Assembly (NCBI RefSeq): GCF_013359775.1
Contig: NZ_JABMCI010000063.1
Span: 183,171 to 247,170 of the forward strand
Reading direction: 5' to 3'
Length of the DNA: 64,000 bases
From: Cellulomonas humilata
GTDB taxonomy: Bacteria > Actinomycetota > Actinomycetes > Actinomycetales > Cellulomonadaceae
Shown here: one piece after another, positions 33,053 through 41,394 of the stretch
How positions within the stretch are numbered: position 1 is the stretch's first letter
How the letters are laid out: the number at the start of each line of letters is the position of its first letter
Made by a program: the position numbers and the translations under genes
The notes under the pieces: generated by a model
What the model was told of the DNA's origin: nothing
The model's input: only the letters and a program-made list of their open reading frames with translations
The model's database searches: none

Positions 33053-33585
33053 GGCAGGCGGGCGAGGTCGAGGATCTGATCCAGGCGGGCTCGCCACTCG
33101 GCCTCCGCGGCACGCTCGAGCCGGAAGCCCAGGCGGACGACGTGGTCCCCGCGCTGCCAGAACCGGAATCGCGCCTGCTGGCCCTGCAGCTGGGTGTCGC
33201 GCACCGGGTGCTGATGGCCGTCGACGGTCGTGGTGAACGTGCGCACCGCCCGCGGGAGCGACAGGAACTCCAGGTGCCGCTCACCGTCGCTCTGACCGGG
33301 CTCGTCCCGGACCTCCTCGACGGTGGTGTCGGACAGACTCCGCTCGAGGTCGAGCAGGGTGGTCGGCGTGAGCAGGCTCGCGTCGCCGTCGACGACGGTC
33401 AGGACCGCGACACCCGGCTGCGGGACCCAGTACCACGCGGCGCCGTCGACGGCCCCGGGATCCGCCGACAGAGCGGCCCCTTCGGGCAGGGCGAGCTCCA
33501 GCGGGCCGAGGACGGTCGGCAGCTGCTGGATCACCACGTGCGGGTCAGCGCCCGGCATGGCACCCAGCATGCGGGTAGGGGGCAT
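33049..33585 (-). CDS. DcrB/DUF1795-like protein, candidate effector chaperone
   Basis: About 178 residues without signal peptide. LPTVLGPLELALPEGAALSA, then strands AVLTVVDGD, RTFTTTVDGHQ, and a final RFRFWQRGDHVVRLGFRLER-type strand/helix pattern, resemble the Mog1/PsbP-like fold of DUF1795 proteins, the family of EagR chaperones that bind type VI effectors. Similarity is judged by eye and weak. Three clustered ATGs (33585, 33570, 33557) are possible; none has a good ribosome binding site. It overlaps the metallopeptidase gene by four bases, as a chaperone or immunity partner would. Confidence 0.6.
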   Translation of the reverse strand: MPPTRMLGAMPGADPHVVIQQLPTVLGPLELALPEGAALSADPGAVDGAAWYWVPQPGVAVLTVVDGDASLLTPTTLLDLERSLSDTTVEEVRDEPGQSDGERHLEFLSLPRAVRTFTTTVDGHQHPVRDTQLQGQQARFRFWQRGDHVVRLGFRLERAAEAEWRARLDQILDLARLP

Positions 33586-33649
33586 CCCTGACGAGAGCCT
33601 TTCGGGCACGCCTTCGTCCCGATCGGGGCCACCCGCCGACGAGTGCATT

Positions 33650-33678
33650 ACTCGGAATATAGTTTCCTCACCCCGAGT
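33650..33678. promoter_or_regulatory. MarR gene promoter bracketed by inverted repeat
   Basis: A rare AT-rich patch. TATAGT (33658-33663) is a good -10 box 26 bases before the MarR start; ACTCGG (33650-33655) and CCGAGT (33673-33678) are inverted around it. Probably the autoregulatory operator of the MarR protein. Confidence 0.5.
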
Positions 33679-33688
33679 TGGAGCTCCT

Positions 33689-34117
33689 GTGGACTTCTTC
33701 GACTCTCTGGTGCGGTACGAGACCTTCCTGTGGAACGAGCTGGACGACCGGCTCCAGGCCGGCGGTGGGCCGTCGTTGGGGACGTTGTCGGCGTTGCGGG
33801 TCGTGCGCCGGCACGCGGGTTCGTGCCGGGTGCAGGAGATCCGGTCCGAGCTCGGGATCACCGTCGGCGCGGCGAGCAAGCTGGTGGACCGGCTCGAGCG
33901 CGACGGCCTCGCGGTGCGCACCGCACACCCGACCGACCGCCGCTCCTCGCTGGTGACGCTGACCTCGGCCGGAGACACCGCGCACGACGAGGGTGTGCGC
34001 TTGATCGAGGCCGCTCTCGCGGACCACGTCGACGGCGTGGACCTCGCGGAGGTGAGCTCCACGCTCGTCCTGCTGCTGGCGAGGCTGACCAAGCCCGTCG
34101 CGGCGGTGGCCTCGTGA
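33689..34117 (+). CDS. MarR-family transcriptional regulator
   Basis: 142 residues. Winged helix-turn-helix: LGTLSALRVVRRHAGSCRVQ, EIRSELGITVGAASKLVDRLERDG, and the wing VRTAHPTDRRSSLVTLTSAG. GTG at 33689 has GGAG five bases upstream and a promoter at the inverted repeat 33650-33678. Its stop overlaps the quinone oxidoreductase start by four bases, so it most likely represses its own two-gene operon in response to a quinone or electrophile. Confidence 0.92.
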   Translation: MDFFDSLVRYETFLWNELDDRLQAGGGPSLGTLSALRVVRRHAGSCRVQEIRSELGITVGAASKLVDRLERDGLAVRTAHPTDRRSSLVTLTSAGDTAHDEGVRLIEAALADHVDGVDLAEVSSTLVLLLARLTKPVAAVAS

Positions 34118-35100
34118 GCGCCCCGGCCACCATGCGCGCGGTCGTCGTCGACAGCCCGGGCGGCCCGGAGGTGCTCACCGTCCGGGACGTGCCGGTGCCC
34201 CGGGCGCAGCCGGGCCAGGTGCTCGTGCGGGTGCACGCGTTCGGGCTGAACCGCTCCGAGCTGCACTTCCGGCGCGGCCAGGCCTCCTTCGGGTCCTACC
34301 CGCGCATCCCCGGGATCGAGGCCGCCGGGGTCGTCCAGGACGCGCCCGGTGGCGAGCTGGCTCCGGGCACGCAGGTCGTCACCCTGATGGGTGGGATGGG
34401 CCGCACGATCGACGGCGGCTACGCCCAGTACGTGCTGGTCCCCGCGGCCCAGGTGATCCCGTTCACCAGCGACCTGCCCTGGGACGTCCTCGGTGCGATC
34501 CCGGAGATGCTGCAGACCGCCTACGGCACGCTCGCCGTCGGCGTCCGACCCACGGCCGGGCAGAGCCTGCTGGTGCGGGGCGGCACCTCCTCGATCGGCC
34601 TGACCCTGGCGGTGCTCGGCAAGATGCAGGGCCTGACCGTGCTGTCCACCACCCGCTCCCCTGCTCGCACGGCTCTGCTGGACAGCGTCGGGGTCGACCA
34701 CGTCCTGATCGACGACGGCACCATCGCCCCGGCCGTGCGCGAGCCGTACCCCGACGGGGTCGACGGCGCCGTCGAGCTCGTCGGCGTGAACGTCATGCGC
34801 GACACCCTGCGCGCCGTGCGCAGCGGAGGCACCGTGTGCTTCACCGGCATGCTCTCCGACCAGTGGACGATCCCGCAGTTCTACCCGATGGACTGGCTCC
34901 CCAACGGCGTGCGCCTCACCGCCTACTCCGGTGAAGCAGCAGACCTGCCCGCGCCCGTCCTGCAGGACTTCCTCGACGCCGTCGCCGACGGTCGCGCACG
35001 CGTCCCGGTCGGGAAGGTGTACACCCTCGACGAGATCACCCAAGCCCACACCGACATGGAAGCCGGGACCACCGGCGGCAAGGGCGTGGTCGTCCTGTAA
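34114..35100 (+). CDS. Quinone oxidoreductase-like zinc-type alcohol dehydrogenase family protein
   Basis: 328 residues, MDR superfamily, zinc-free quinone oxidoreductase branch: MRAVVVDSPGGPEVLTVRDV, HAFGLNRSELHFRRGQ, PRIPGIEAAGVV, and the nucleotide-binding SLLVRGGTSSIGLTLAVLGK. The zinc-ligand cysteines of true alcohol dehydrogenases are absent. NADPH-dependent reduction of quinones or enones is expected. GTG at 34114 overlaps the MarR stop; an ATG at 34132 is an alternative closer to the conserved start. Confidence 0.9.
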   Translation: MSAPATMRAVVVDSPGGPEVLTVRDVPVPRAQPGQVLVRVHAFGLNRSELHFRRGQASFGSYPRIPGIEAAGVVQDAPGGELAPGTQVVTLMGGMGRTIDGGYAQYVLVPAAQVIPFTSDLPWDVLGAIPEMLQTAYGTLAVGVRPTAGQSLLVRGGTSSIGLTLAVLGKMQGLTVLSTTRSPARTALLDSVGVDHVLIDDGTIAPAVREPYPDGVDGAVELVGVNVMRDTLRAVRSGGTVCFTGMLSDQWTIPQFYPMDWLPNGVRLTAYSGEAADLPAPVLQDFLDAVADGRARVPVGKVYTLDEITQAHTDMEAGTTGGKGVVVL

Positions 35101-35146
35101 TCGCTCGACGCGTCGCCGACTCACCCGCTCCCGAGGCCCCCCACCT

Positions 35147-35160
35147 GGGCAGAAGGTCCC
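35147..35160. promoter_or_regulatory. DosR/DevR-like box upstream of hydrogenase
   Basis: GGGCAGAAGGTCCC is the exact reverse complement of the box at 30789-30802. It is 125 bases before the hydrogenase start. A second palindrome GGACCTAGTGTCC follows at 35179-35191 but has a five-base centre, so it fits the pattern less well. Confidence 0.6.
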
Positions 35161-35284
35161 GGGGTAGCCCTGCGGGGCGGACCTAGTGTCCGCCCTGTAT
35201 CCATCGTCGAGGACGACCGATGGAGTCGTGCCAGCGTCGGCACCCGGCCCTCGTTGCACCGAGTCACACCTGTGGAGGTCTGGC

Positions 35285-38200
35285 GTGCGCGAGGTGTCCG
35301 ACGGCGACCGGTTCACCGTCACGGTAGACAGTCGTGAGATCGAGGTCCTCGACGGGCTGACGATCCTCCAGGCCCTGGCCAACGAGGGGATCGACGTCCC
35401 CTCCCTCTGCCACGACATCCGGCTCAAGCGGTCGAACGGCAGCTGCGGCCTGTGCGTCGTCGAGCTCGGAGGGCCGGCCTCGCGGGACGTGAAGGCGTGC
35501 CGCACCCCCGTCACCCCCGGCATGGTGATCACCACGCAGTCGCCGCGCCTCGAGGCCTACCGCAAGGTGCGGCTCGAGCAGCTGCTCTGCGACCACAACG
35601 CCGACTGCGTGGCACCGTGCGTCGTCGCCTGTCCGGGCAACGTCGACATCCAGACCTATCTGCGCCACGTGGCGGACGGCAACTACGAGGCCGCCATCCG
35701 CGTGATCCGGGACCGGAACCCGTTCCCGTCGGTGTGCGGCCGTGTGTGCCCCCACCCGTGCGAGGCGGAGTGCCGGCGCAACCTCACCGACGAGCCGGTC
35801 GCCATCAACGCCGTCAAGCGGTTCGCCTCCGACTGGGACATGGGCCGTGAGACGCCGTGGATCCCGCGCGTCGCGGAGCCGACGGGCAAGCGGATCGCCG
35901 TCGTCGGCGCCGGACCCTCCGGCCTGTCGGCCGCCTACTACAGCGCGCTCGCGGGCCACGCCGTGACCGTCTACGAGAAGCAGGACCACGCCGGAGGCAT
36001 GACGCGGTACGGGATCCCCGAGTACCGCCTGCCCAAGACCACGCTCGACGACGAGATCGGCATCATCCAGGCCATGGGTGTCCAGATCGTCACGGGCCAC
36101 GCGCTCGGCACGCATCTGCGGCTGGAGGACCTGCGACGCGACTTCGACTCGGTCTACCTGGCGATCGGCTCCTGGCGCGCGTCGCCGCTGCGGGTCGACG
36201 GCGAGACCCTCGACGGCGTCTGGCTCGGCATCCACTACCTGGAGCAGGTCACCAAGGGGGTCGAGGTCCCGCTCGGCGACGACGTCGTGGTCCTCGGCGG
36301 CGGCAACACCGCGATCGACTGCGCCCGCACCGCCCTGCGGCAGGGAGCCCGGAACGTCCGGATCGTCTACCGGCGCACCCGCGAGGAGATGCCGGCCGAG
36401 CCGTTCGAGGTCGAGGAGGCGCTGCTCGAGGGCGTCGAGATGGTCACCCTCACCGCGCCGACGAGGATCAGCGCCGGCGAGGAGGGCTTGCGGCTGCACT
36501 GCCTGACCATGGAGCTCGGCGAGCCCGACCGCTCCGGTCGTCGTCGGCCCGTCGCCGTCGAGGGCAGCGACTTCGTCATCGAGGCCGACGCGATCATCGG
36601 CGCCATCGGTCAGAGCACCGACACGGGCTTCCTGTTCAACGACCTCCCCGTGCGGCTCAACGAGTGGGGGGACGTCGACATCGACGGCCACACCATGCAG
36701 ACGAGCGAACCGAAGATCTTCTCCGGCGGCGACTGCGTGACCGGCCCGGCGACCGTGATCCAGGCCGTGGCGGCGGGCAGGCGTGCGGCGAACGCGATGG
36801 ACGAGTTCGTCACCCGCGGCTCCGTGCGCCCCAGCCAGGAGGACTACACGTGCAGCCGCGGGTCTCTCGAGGACCTGCCTCGCGCGGAGTTCGAGGACCT
36901 CCCCCGGCTCGCCCGCGCCACCATGTCCGCGCTCGTCCCCACGCAGCGGACCGCCAGCTTCGTCGAGGTCGAGCAGGGCTTGACCGAGGAGCAGGCGAGG
37001 GCCGAGGCCGGCCGGTGCCTGAGCTGCGGCTGCGGCACGCAGAACGCCTGCTCGCTGCGCCAGGAGGCCAGCGCCCACGACGTCGTGTTCGCGACCCCGT
37101 TGCACGTGCGCCCTTACGTCCCGCTGACCCAGGACCACCCCTTCATCGTCCGCGACGACAACAAGTGCATCTCGTGCGGGCTGTGCGTCGCGGCCTGCGC
37201 CGAGATCGAGGGCCCGGGCGTGCTGGCGTTCCAGTTCCACGAGGGTCGCCTGACCGTGGGCACCCACAACGGACAGCCCCTCGGACTGACGGACTGCGTC
37301 TCGTGCGGGCAGTGCGTGCGGGCCTGCCCGTGCGGCGCGCTGGACTACGTGCGCGAGCGGGGTGACGTGTTCACGGCCATCAACGACCCGGCGAAGGTCG
37401 TCGTCGGGTTCGTCGCCCCGGCGGTCCGGACCGTCGTCGCCGAGCACTTCGGCCTGCCGTTCGACGAGGCCTCCGCCTTCATCGCCGGTGTGATGCGCAG
37501 GATCGGCTTCGACAAGGTCTTCGACTTCACCTTCGCCGCCGACCTCACGATCATGGAGGAGACCACCGAGTTCCTGGGCCGGGTCTCCTCCGGTGGCGTG
37601 ATGCCGCACTTCACCTCGTGCTGCCCCGGCTGGGTCAACCTCGTCGAGCGCCGGTACCCCGCACTGATCCCCCACCTGTCGAGCTGCAAGTCCCCGCAGC
37701 AGATGATGGGCGCGACGGTGAAGAACCACTTCGCCCAGCAGTCCGGCGTCAGCCTCGACGAGCTCTATGTGGTGTCGATCGTCCCGTGCCTGGCCAAGAA
37801 GTACGAGGCTGCCCGCCCGGAGTTCGCCCCTGAGGGTGTGCGCGACGTCGACGCCGTGCTCACGACCACCGAGTTCCTCGAGATGATCGAGATGCTGCGC
37901 CTCGAGCCGGCCGACATCACGCCCGCGGAGTTCGACGAGCCGTACCGGCGGGTCACGGGCGCCGGCATCCTGTTCGGCGCCTCCGGTGGCGTGGCGGAGG
38001 CCACGCTGCGGATGGCCGTCGAGAAGCTCACGGGCGAGCCGCTCCTCGACAAGCTCGACTTCGAGGAGGTCCGCGGCTTCGAGGGCATCAAGGAGACGAC
38101 CGTGACCGGCGGCGGCGTGACCGTGCGCGTCGCGGTGGTCTCCGGGCTGAACAACATCGAGCCCCTCGCCCGCCGCATCGCCGCCGGCGAGGACGTGGGC

Positions 38201-38470
38201 TACGACCTCATCGAGGTCATGGCGTGCCCGGGTGGCTGCATCAACGGTGCCGGGCACCCGGTCCCCGGCAAGGTCGGTCAGATGGCGGCCCGGCAGAAGG
38301 TGCTGGTCAACATCGACCGCACCTCGTACCTGCGCAAGTCCCACGAGAACCCGGACGTGCTGCGGCTGTACGACGAGTTCTACGGGGAACCCAACTCCGA
38401 GACCGCCCACCACCTGCTGCACACCAGCTACGCCCCGTTCCGGGACGCGGCAGTCCCGACCGAGAGGTGA
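35285..38470 (+). CDS. hydA: Fused [FeFe] hydrogenase with GltD-like NAD(P)H/FAD module
   Basis: 1061 residues; GTG at 35285 with GGAGGT five bases upstream. Order: N-terminal [2Fe-2S] ferredoxin domain (SLCHDIRL ... GSCGLCVVE ... ACR), Cys-rich segment DCVAPCVVACPGNVDIQTYL, GltD-like [4Fe-4S] (CGRVCPHPCEAECRRN), FAD site (IAVVGAGPSGLSAAYYSALA), NAD(P) site (VVVLGGGNTAIDCARTAL), two [4Fe-4S] clusters (CISCGLCVAAC, CVSCGQCVRACPCG) and the H-cluster domain. H-cluster motifs are complete: TSCCPGW (C779 proton relay, C780), PCLAKKYE (C835) and EVMACPGGCINGAG (C981, C985); the 780-835 distance equals that of clostridial CpI. So one soluble chain could couple NAD(P)H to H2. HydE, HydF and HydG are not in the window and must be elsewhere. 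Confidence 0.95.
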   Translation: MREVSDGDRFTVTVDSREIEVLDGLTILQALANEGIDVPSLCHDIRLKRSNGSCGLCVVELGGPASRDVKACRTPVTPGMVITTQSPRLEAYRKVRLEQLLCDHNADCVAPCVVACPGNVDIQTYLRHVADGNYEAAIRVIRDRNPFPSVCGRVCPHPCEAECRRNLTDEPVAINAVKRFASDWDMGRETPWIPRVAEPTGKRIAVVGAGPSGLSAAYYSALAGHAVTVYEKQDHAGGMTRYGIPEYRLPKTTLDDEIGIIQAMGVQIVTGHALGTHLRLEDLRRDFDSVYLAIGSWRASPLRVDGETLDGVWLGIHYLEQVTKGVEVPLGDDVVVLGGGNTAIDCARTALRQGARNVRIVYRRTREEMPAEPFEVEEALLEGVEMVTLTAPTRISAGEEGLRLHCLTMELGEPDRSGRRRPVAVEGSDFVIEADAIIGAIGQSTDTGFLFNDLPVRLNEWGDVDIDGHTMQTSEPKIFSGGDCVTGPATVIQAVAAGRRAANAMDEFVTRGSVRPSQEDYTCSRGSLEDLPRAEFEDLPRLARATMSALVPTQRTASFVEVEQGLTEEQARAEAGRCLSCGCGTQNACSLRQEASAHDVVFATPLHVRPYVPLTQDHPFIVRDDNKCISCGLCVAACAEIEGPGVLAFQFHEGRLTVGTHNGQPLGLTDCVSCGQCVRACPCGALDYVRERGDVFTAINDPAKVVVGFVAPAVRTVVAEHFGLPFDEASAFIAGVMRRIGFDKVFDFTFAADLTIMEETTEFLGRVSSGGVMPHFTSCCPGWVNLVERRYPALIPHLSSCKSPQQMMGATVKNHFAQQSGVSLDELYVVSIVPCLAKKYEAARPEFAPEGVRDVDAVLTTTEFLEMIEMLRLEPADITPAEFDEPYRRVTGAGILFGASGGVAEATLRMAVEKLTGEPLLDKLDFEEVRGFEGIKETTVTGGGVTVRVAVVSGLNNIEPLARRIAAGEDVGYDLIEVMACPGGCINGAGHPVPGKVGQMAARQKVLVNIDRTSYLRKSHENPDVLRLYDEFYGEPNSETAHHLLHTSYAPFRDAAVPTER

Positions 38471-38475
38471 TCCGG

Positions 38476-39504
38476 ATGAAGCGCGTCGCAGGCCTCGCCG
38501 CCGCGGCGCTGTGCGCGAGCGGCCTCCTCGTCGGGTGCGCCGGCACCACGCCCGCGGCTGCGCCCACCACCGCTGCAACCACTGCTCCCACCGCAGCGCC
38601 GACGACCGTCCGCATCGCGTCGCTCAAGGGCCCCACGACGATGGGCCTGGTCCAGCTGATGAGCGAGGCGGAGGCCGGCGAGGGCTCCGGCGCCTACCGC
38701 GTGACGATGTACGGCTCGCCCGACGAGGTCGTCCCGCTGGTCGTGCGGGGCGAGGTCGATGTCGCCCTGCTCCCGTCGAATCTCGCCGCCGTCCTGTACA
38801 ACAAGACGCTGGACGACGCCGACGCCCAGATCCAGGTCGCCGCGATCTCCACCCTCGGGGTCCTGGACATCCTCGAGGCCGGCGACACGGTGCACAGCAT
38901 CGCCGACCTGGCCGGAAAGACCGTCTACGCCTCCGGCAAGGGCGCGTCGCCGCAGTACGTGCTCGAGCACCTGCTGACCAGCAACGGTCTGGACCCGGCG
39001 ACCGACCTCACGATCGAGTACCGGAGCGAGCACACCGAGATCGCCGCCCTGCTCGCCACGACGCCGGGCGCGATCGCCCTGCTGCCCCAGCCCTTCGCGA
39101 CGGTCGTCACGACGCAGAACCCGACCATCCGCAGCGCGCTCGACCTCACGGTCGAGTGGGCCAAGGTCAGCCCGGACTCCGAGCTGGTCACCGGCGTGGT
39201 GGTGGTCCGGACCGCCTTCGTCGCGCAGCACCCGGACGCCGTCGAGGACTTCCTGACCGACTACGAGGCGTCCACGCGGTTCACCAACGAGCACCGCGCC
39301 GAGGCGGCCGCCCTGATCGCTGAGGCCGGCATCGTCCCGGCGGCACCGATCGCCGAGGCCGCCATCCCCTCGTCCCACATCACCTTCGTCGACGGCACCG
39401 ATCTCAGGACCCTGCTCGGCGGCTACCTCCAGGTGCTCTTCGACGCCGACCCGGCCTCAGTCGGCGGGAGCGTCCCCGGGGATGACTTCTATCTCCGCCG
39501 CTGA
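38476..39504 (+). CDS. ABC transporter substrate-binding lipoprotein (NitT/TauT type)
   Basis: 342 residues. Signal peptide with lipobox LLVGC (Cys about residue 21), Thr/Ala/Pro-rich linker, then a periplasmic-binding-protein-like fold of the SsuA/ThiY class: RIASLKGPTTMGLVQLM, YGSPDEVVPLVVRGEVDVAL, LAGKTVYASGKGASPQYVLE. Ligand unknown. It begins six bases after the hydrogenase stop, so it is very probably in the hydrogenase operon. It overlaps the permease gene by 23 bases. Confidence 0.9.
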   Translation: MKRVAGLAAAALCASGLLVGCAGTTPAAAPTTAATTAPTAAPTTVRIASLKGPTTMGLVQLMSEAEAGEGSGAYRVTMYGSPDEVVPLVVRGEVDVALLPSNLAAVLYNKTLDDADAQIQVAAISTLGVLDILEAGDTVHSIADLAGKTVYASGKGASPQYVLEHLLTSNGLDPATDLTIEYRSEHTEIAALLATTPGAIALLPQPFATVVTTQNPTIRSALDLTVEWAKVSPDSELVTGVVVVRTAFVAQHPDAVEDFLTDYEASTRFTNEHRAEAAALIAEAGIVPAAPIAEAAIPSSHITFVDGTDLRTLLGGYLQVLFDADPASVGGSVPGDDFYLRR

Positions 39505-40261
39505 GGGCACGGCGACGCTCGCCCGGGGGGCGGTGCGCCCCCTCGCGGTCGTCGCGTTCTGGGTCGTCGTCTGGCAGGTGTCCGCGCTGGTCGTCGGCCA
39601 CGAGGTCCTGCTGGCGTCGCCGGCCAAGGTCGTCGCCCGGCTCGGCGAGCTGAGTCTGACGGCGGACTTCTGGGCCACCGTCTGGACCTCGTTCGCCCGC
39701 ATCGCCGGAGGCTTCGTGGCGGCGTCGGTGCTCGGCGTGCTCGGCGCGGCGCTCGCGGCCACGTCCCGGGTGGTCGACGCCCTGGTCACCCCGGCGCTCG
39801 CCGCGGTCCGCAGCACCCCCGTGGTGAGCTTCATCATCCTGGTGCTGATCTGGGTGAGCAGCGACCAGCTCGCGCTGGTCATCAGCTTCCTCATGGTGCT
39901 GCCCATCATCTACACCAACGTCCTGGAGGGCATCCGGCACCGCGACCGCGCACTCCTGGAGGTCGCCGACGTGTTCGGGGTACCGAGGCTGCGGCGGCTG
40001 CCCGCCGTGGACCTCCCCGCCGTCCTGCCGTTCTTCACCGCCGCCTGCCGCACCGGGGTCGGCCTGGCCTGGAAGAGCGGCATCGCCGCCGAGGTCATCG
40101 GCCTCGCCGAGGGCAGCATCGGCGAGCGACTCTACGAGGCGAAGATCCTGCTCAGCAGTGCCGACCTGTTCGCGTGGACCGCCGTGATCATCGCCGTGAG
40201 CTTCGGTGTCGAGAAGCTCCTGGTGACCGTGCTGCGGCGCACCGAGAGGCGCCTCGCGTGA
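39482..40261 (+). CDS. ABC transporter permease (NitT/TauT type)
   Basis: 259 residues, six transmembrane helices and the cytoplasmic EAA-like loop (LLEVADVFGVPRLRRLPAVD then LPAVLPFF) that contacts the ATPase. ATG at 39482 lies inside the 3' end of the binding-protein gene and its stop overlaps the ATPase start. Together with the flanking genes this is a complete importer for a small anion or cofactor precursor of unknown identity. Confidence 0.92.
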   Translation: MTSISAAEGTATLARGAVRPLAVVAFWVVVWQVSALVVGHEVLLASPAKVVARLGELSLTADFWATVWTSFARIAGGFVAASVLGVLGAALAATSRVVDALVTPALAAVRSTPVVSFIILVLIWVSSDQLALVISFLMVLPIIYTNVLEGIRHRDRALLEVADVFGVPRLRRLPAVDLPAVLPFFTAACRTGVGLAWKSGIAAEVIGLAEGSIGERLYEAKILLSSADLFAWTAVIIAVSFGVEKLLVTVLRRTERRLA

Positions 40262-40839
40262 TCGCGCTCCGCGGCATCAGTCACTCGTTCGGCGCCGACG
40301 TGGTGCTCGACACGGTCGACCTCGACCTGGACCAGGGCCGCGTCACCGTGCTGACGGGCCCCAACGGGTGCGGCAAGACGACGCTCTCCCGCTTCCTGCT
40401 CGGCCTGGCCGTCCCCGACGCAGGTGAGGTCCGGGGACTGGAAGGCCGACGCCGCGCAGCCGTCTTCCAGGAGAACCGGCTGTGCGAGCAGCTCTCCGCC
40501 GTCGGCAACGTCCGCCTGGTGCTGCACCGCTCCGTCCCGTCCAGCGCGGTCGCTGCCGAGCTGCGCCGCGCCGGCCTGACCGACACCTGCCTCACCAAGC
40601 CGGTGCGCGACCTGTCCGGCGGGCAGCGGCGCCGGGTCGCCATCGTCCGGGCGGTCATGGCCGAGGCCGACCTCCTCGTCCTGGACGAGCCGTTCACGGG
40701 CCTCGACACCCTGGGCAAGGTCCAGGTGATGACCTGGGTCCGCGAGCGATGTGCCGGCCGGACGACGCTCCTGATCACCCACGACCTCGCCGAGGCCCGC
40801 TGGTTCGGTGCCCGGGTCGTCACGCTGGCGCGGGCCTGA
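40258..40839 (+). CDS. ABC transporter ATP-binding protein, compact
   Basis: 193 residues, shorter than the usual 240-260 for this class but with all core motifs: Walker A LTGPNGCGKTTLSRF, Q-loop FQENRL, signature LSGGQRRRVAIVRA, Walker B LLVLDEPFTGLD and the H-loop ITHD. GTG at 40258 overlaps the permease stop. The shortness comes from missing the C-terminal extension, not from loss of catalytic parts. Confidence 0.92.
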   Translation: MIALRGISHSFGADVVLDTVDLDLDQGRVTVLTGPNGCGKTTLSRFLLGLAVPDAGEVRGLEGRRRAAVFQENRLCEQLSAVGNVRLVLHRSVPSSAVAAELRRAGLTDTCLTKPVRDLSGGQRRRVAIVRAVMAEADLLVLDEPFTGLDTLGKVQVMTWVRERCAGRTTLLITHDLAEARWFGARVVTLARA

Positions 40840-40851
40840 CCTCGCCTCGTC

Positions 40852-41280
40852 CTACGTCGTCGCGCTCTCTGCGGCCTGCTTGATCGCAGCGGCCTCCGTC
40901 TCGACGTACCGCCTGGTCAGCGACCGCGTCATCAGCCAGCCGGCCCCGGACATCGGACCCGACACGGTCAGAGCAAGGGTCAGCCGGCTCCCGTCGGGGT
41001 GCGGCGCGACCACGTGCGAGGCGGTGACGGTGACTCCGGGCGAGCGCGACTCCCAGGTGTACGACGACCCGTCCACCATCTCGGTCACGGTCCACACCGC
41101 TTCTGGCAGCCGTGGCTGCTGCAACCGCGTGCGGGACCCGACGGCCAGCGGCCCGTCGTCCAGACGCTCCACGGAGTCCACGGTCGGGATCCGCTCGGGC
41201 CAGCGCTCGACGTCGACGACCACCGCCCACACACGTTCTGGCGTGGCCGCGATGATGGCGGTGTGCTCCAGGCCGGGCAT
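40852..41280 (-). CDS. SRPBCC (START-like) family protein
   Basis: 142 residues with a hydrophobic-ligand-binding helix-grip fold: MPGLEHTAIIAATPERVWAV, VVDVERWPERIPTVDSVER, VWTVTEMVDGSSYTWES, and the C-terminal helix RSLTRRYVETEAAAIKQAAE. Polyketide cyclase/coenzyme Q-binding-like proteins of this type bind or transform aromatic or lipid ligands; no specific role can be given. Convergent with the ABC ATPase gene twelve bases away. Confidence 0.88.
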   Translation of the reverse strand: MPGLEHTAIIAATPERVWAVVVDVERWPERIPTVDSVERLDDGPLAVGSRTRLQQPRLPEAVWTVTEMVDGSSYTWESRSPGVTVTASHVVAPHPDGSRLTLALTVSGPMSGAGWLMTRSLTRRYVETEAAAIKQAAESATT

Positions 41281-41359
41281 GCGCCGAGTCTAGTAAGGGC
41301 ACCTGAGGCACTGACTGCCACCGCCGCCGCAGCAGGCCCGCCTCGATCGCGTGACCCCC

Positions 41360-41388
41360 TTGTCAGCGGCAGGGGCACGCGATTACCT
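41360..41388 (+). promoter_or_regulatory. Promoter for leaderless LRSF/TPR gene
   Basis: TTGTCA (41360-41365), 17-base spacer, TTACCT (41383-41388). The GTG start at 41395 is six bases past the -10 box and only GGGAAG directly abuts it, so the transcript probably starts at the start codon. Confidence 0.5.
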
Positions 41389-41394
41389 GGGAAG

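Noticed and set aside
35179..35191. GGACCTAGTGTCC as another DosR box
   Set aside because: Its half-sites are separated by five bases where the other sites have four; kept only as a note.
35264..38578. Minus-strand open frame of about 1100 codons opposite the hydrogenase
   Set aside because: Shadow frame; the plus strand carries all iron-sulfur and H-cluster motifs.
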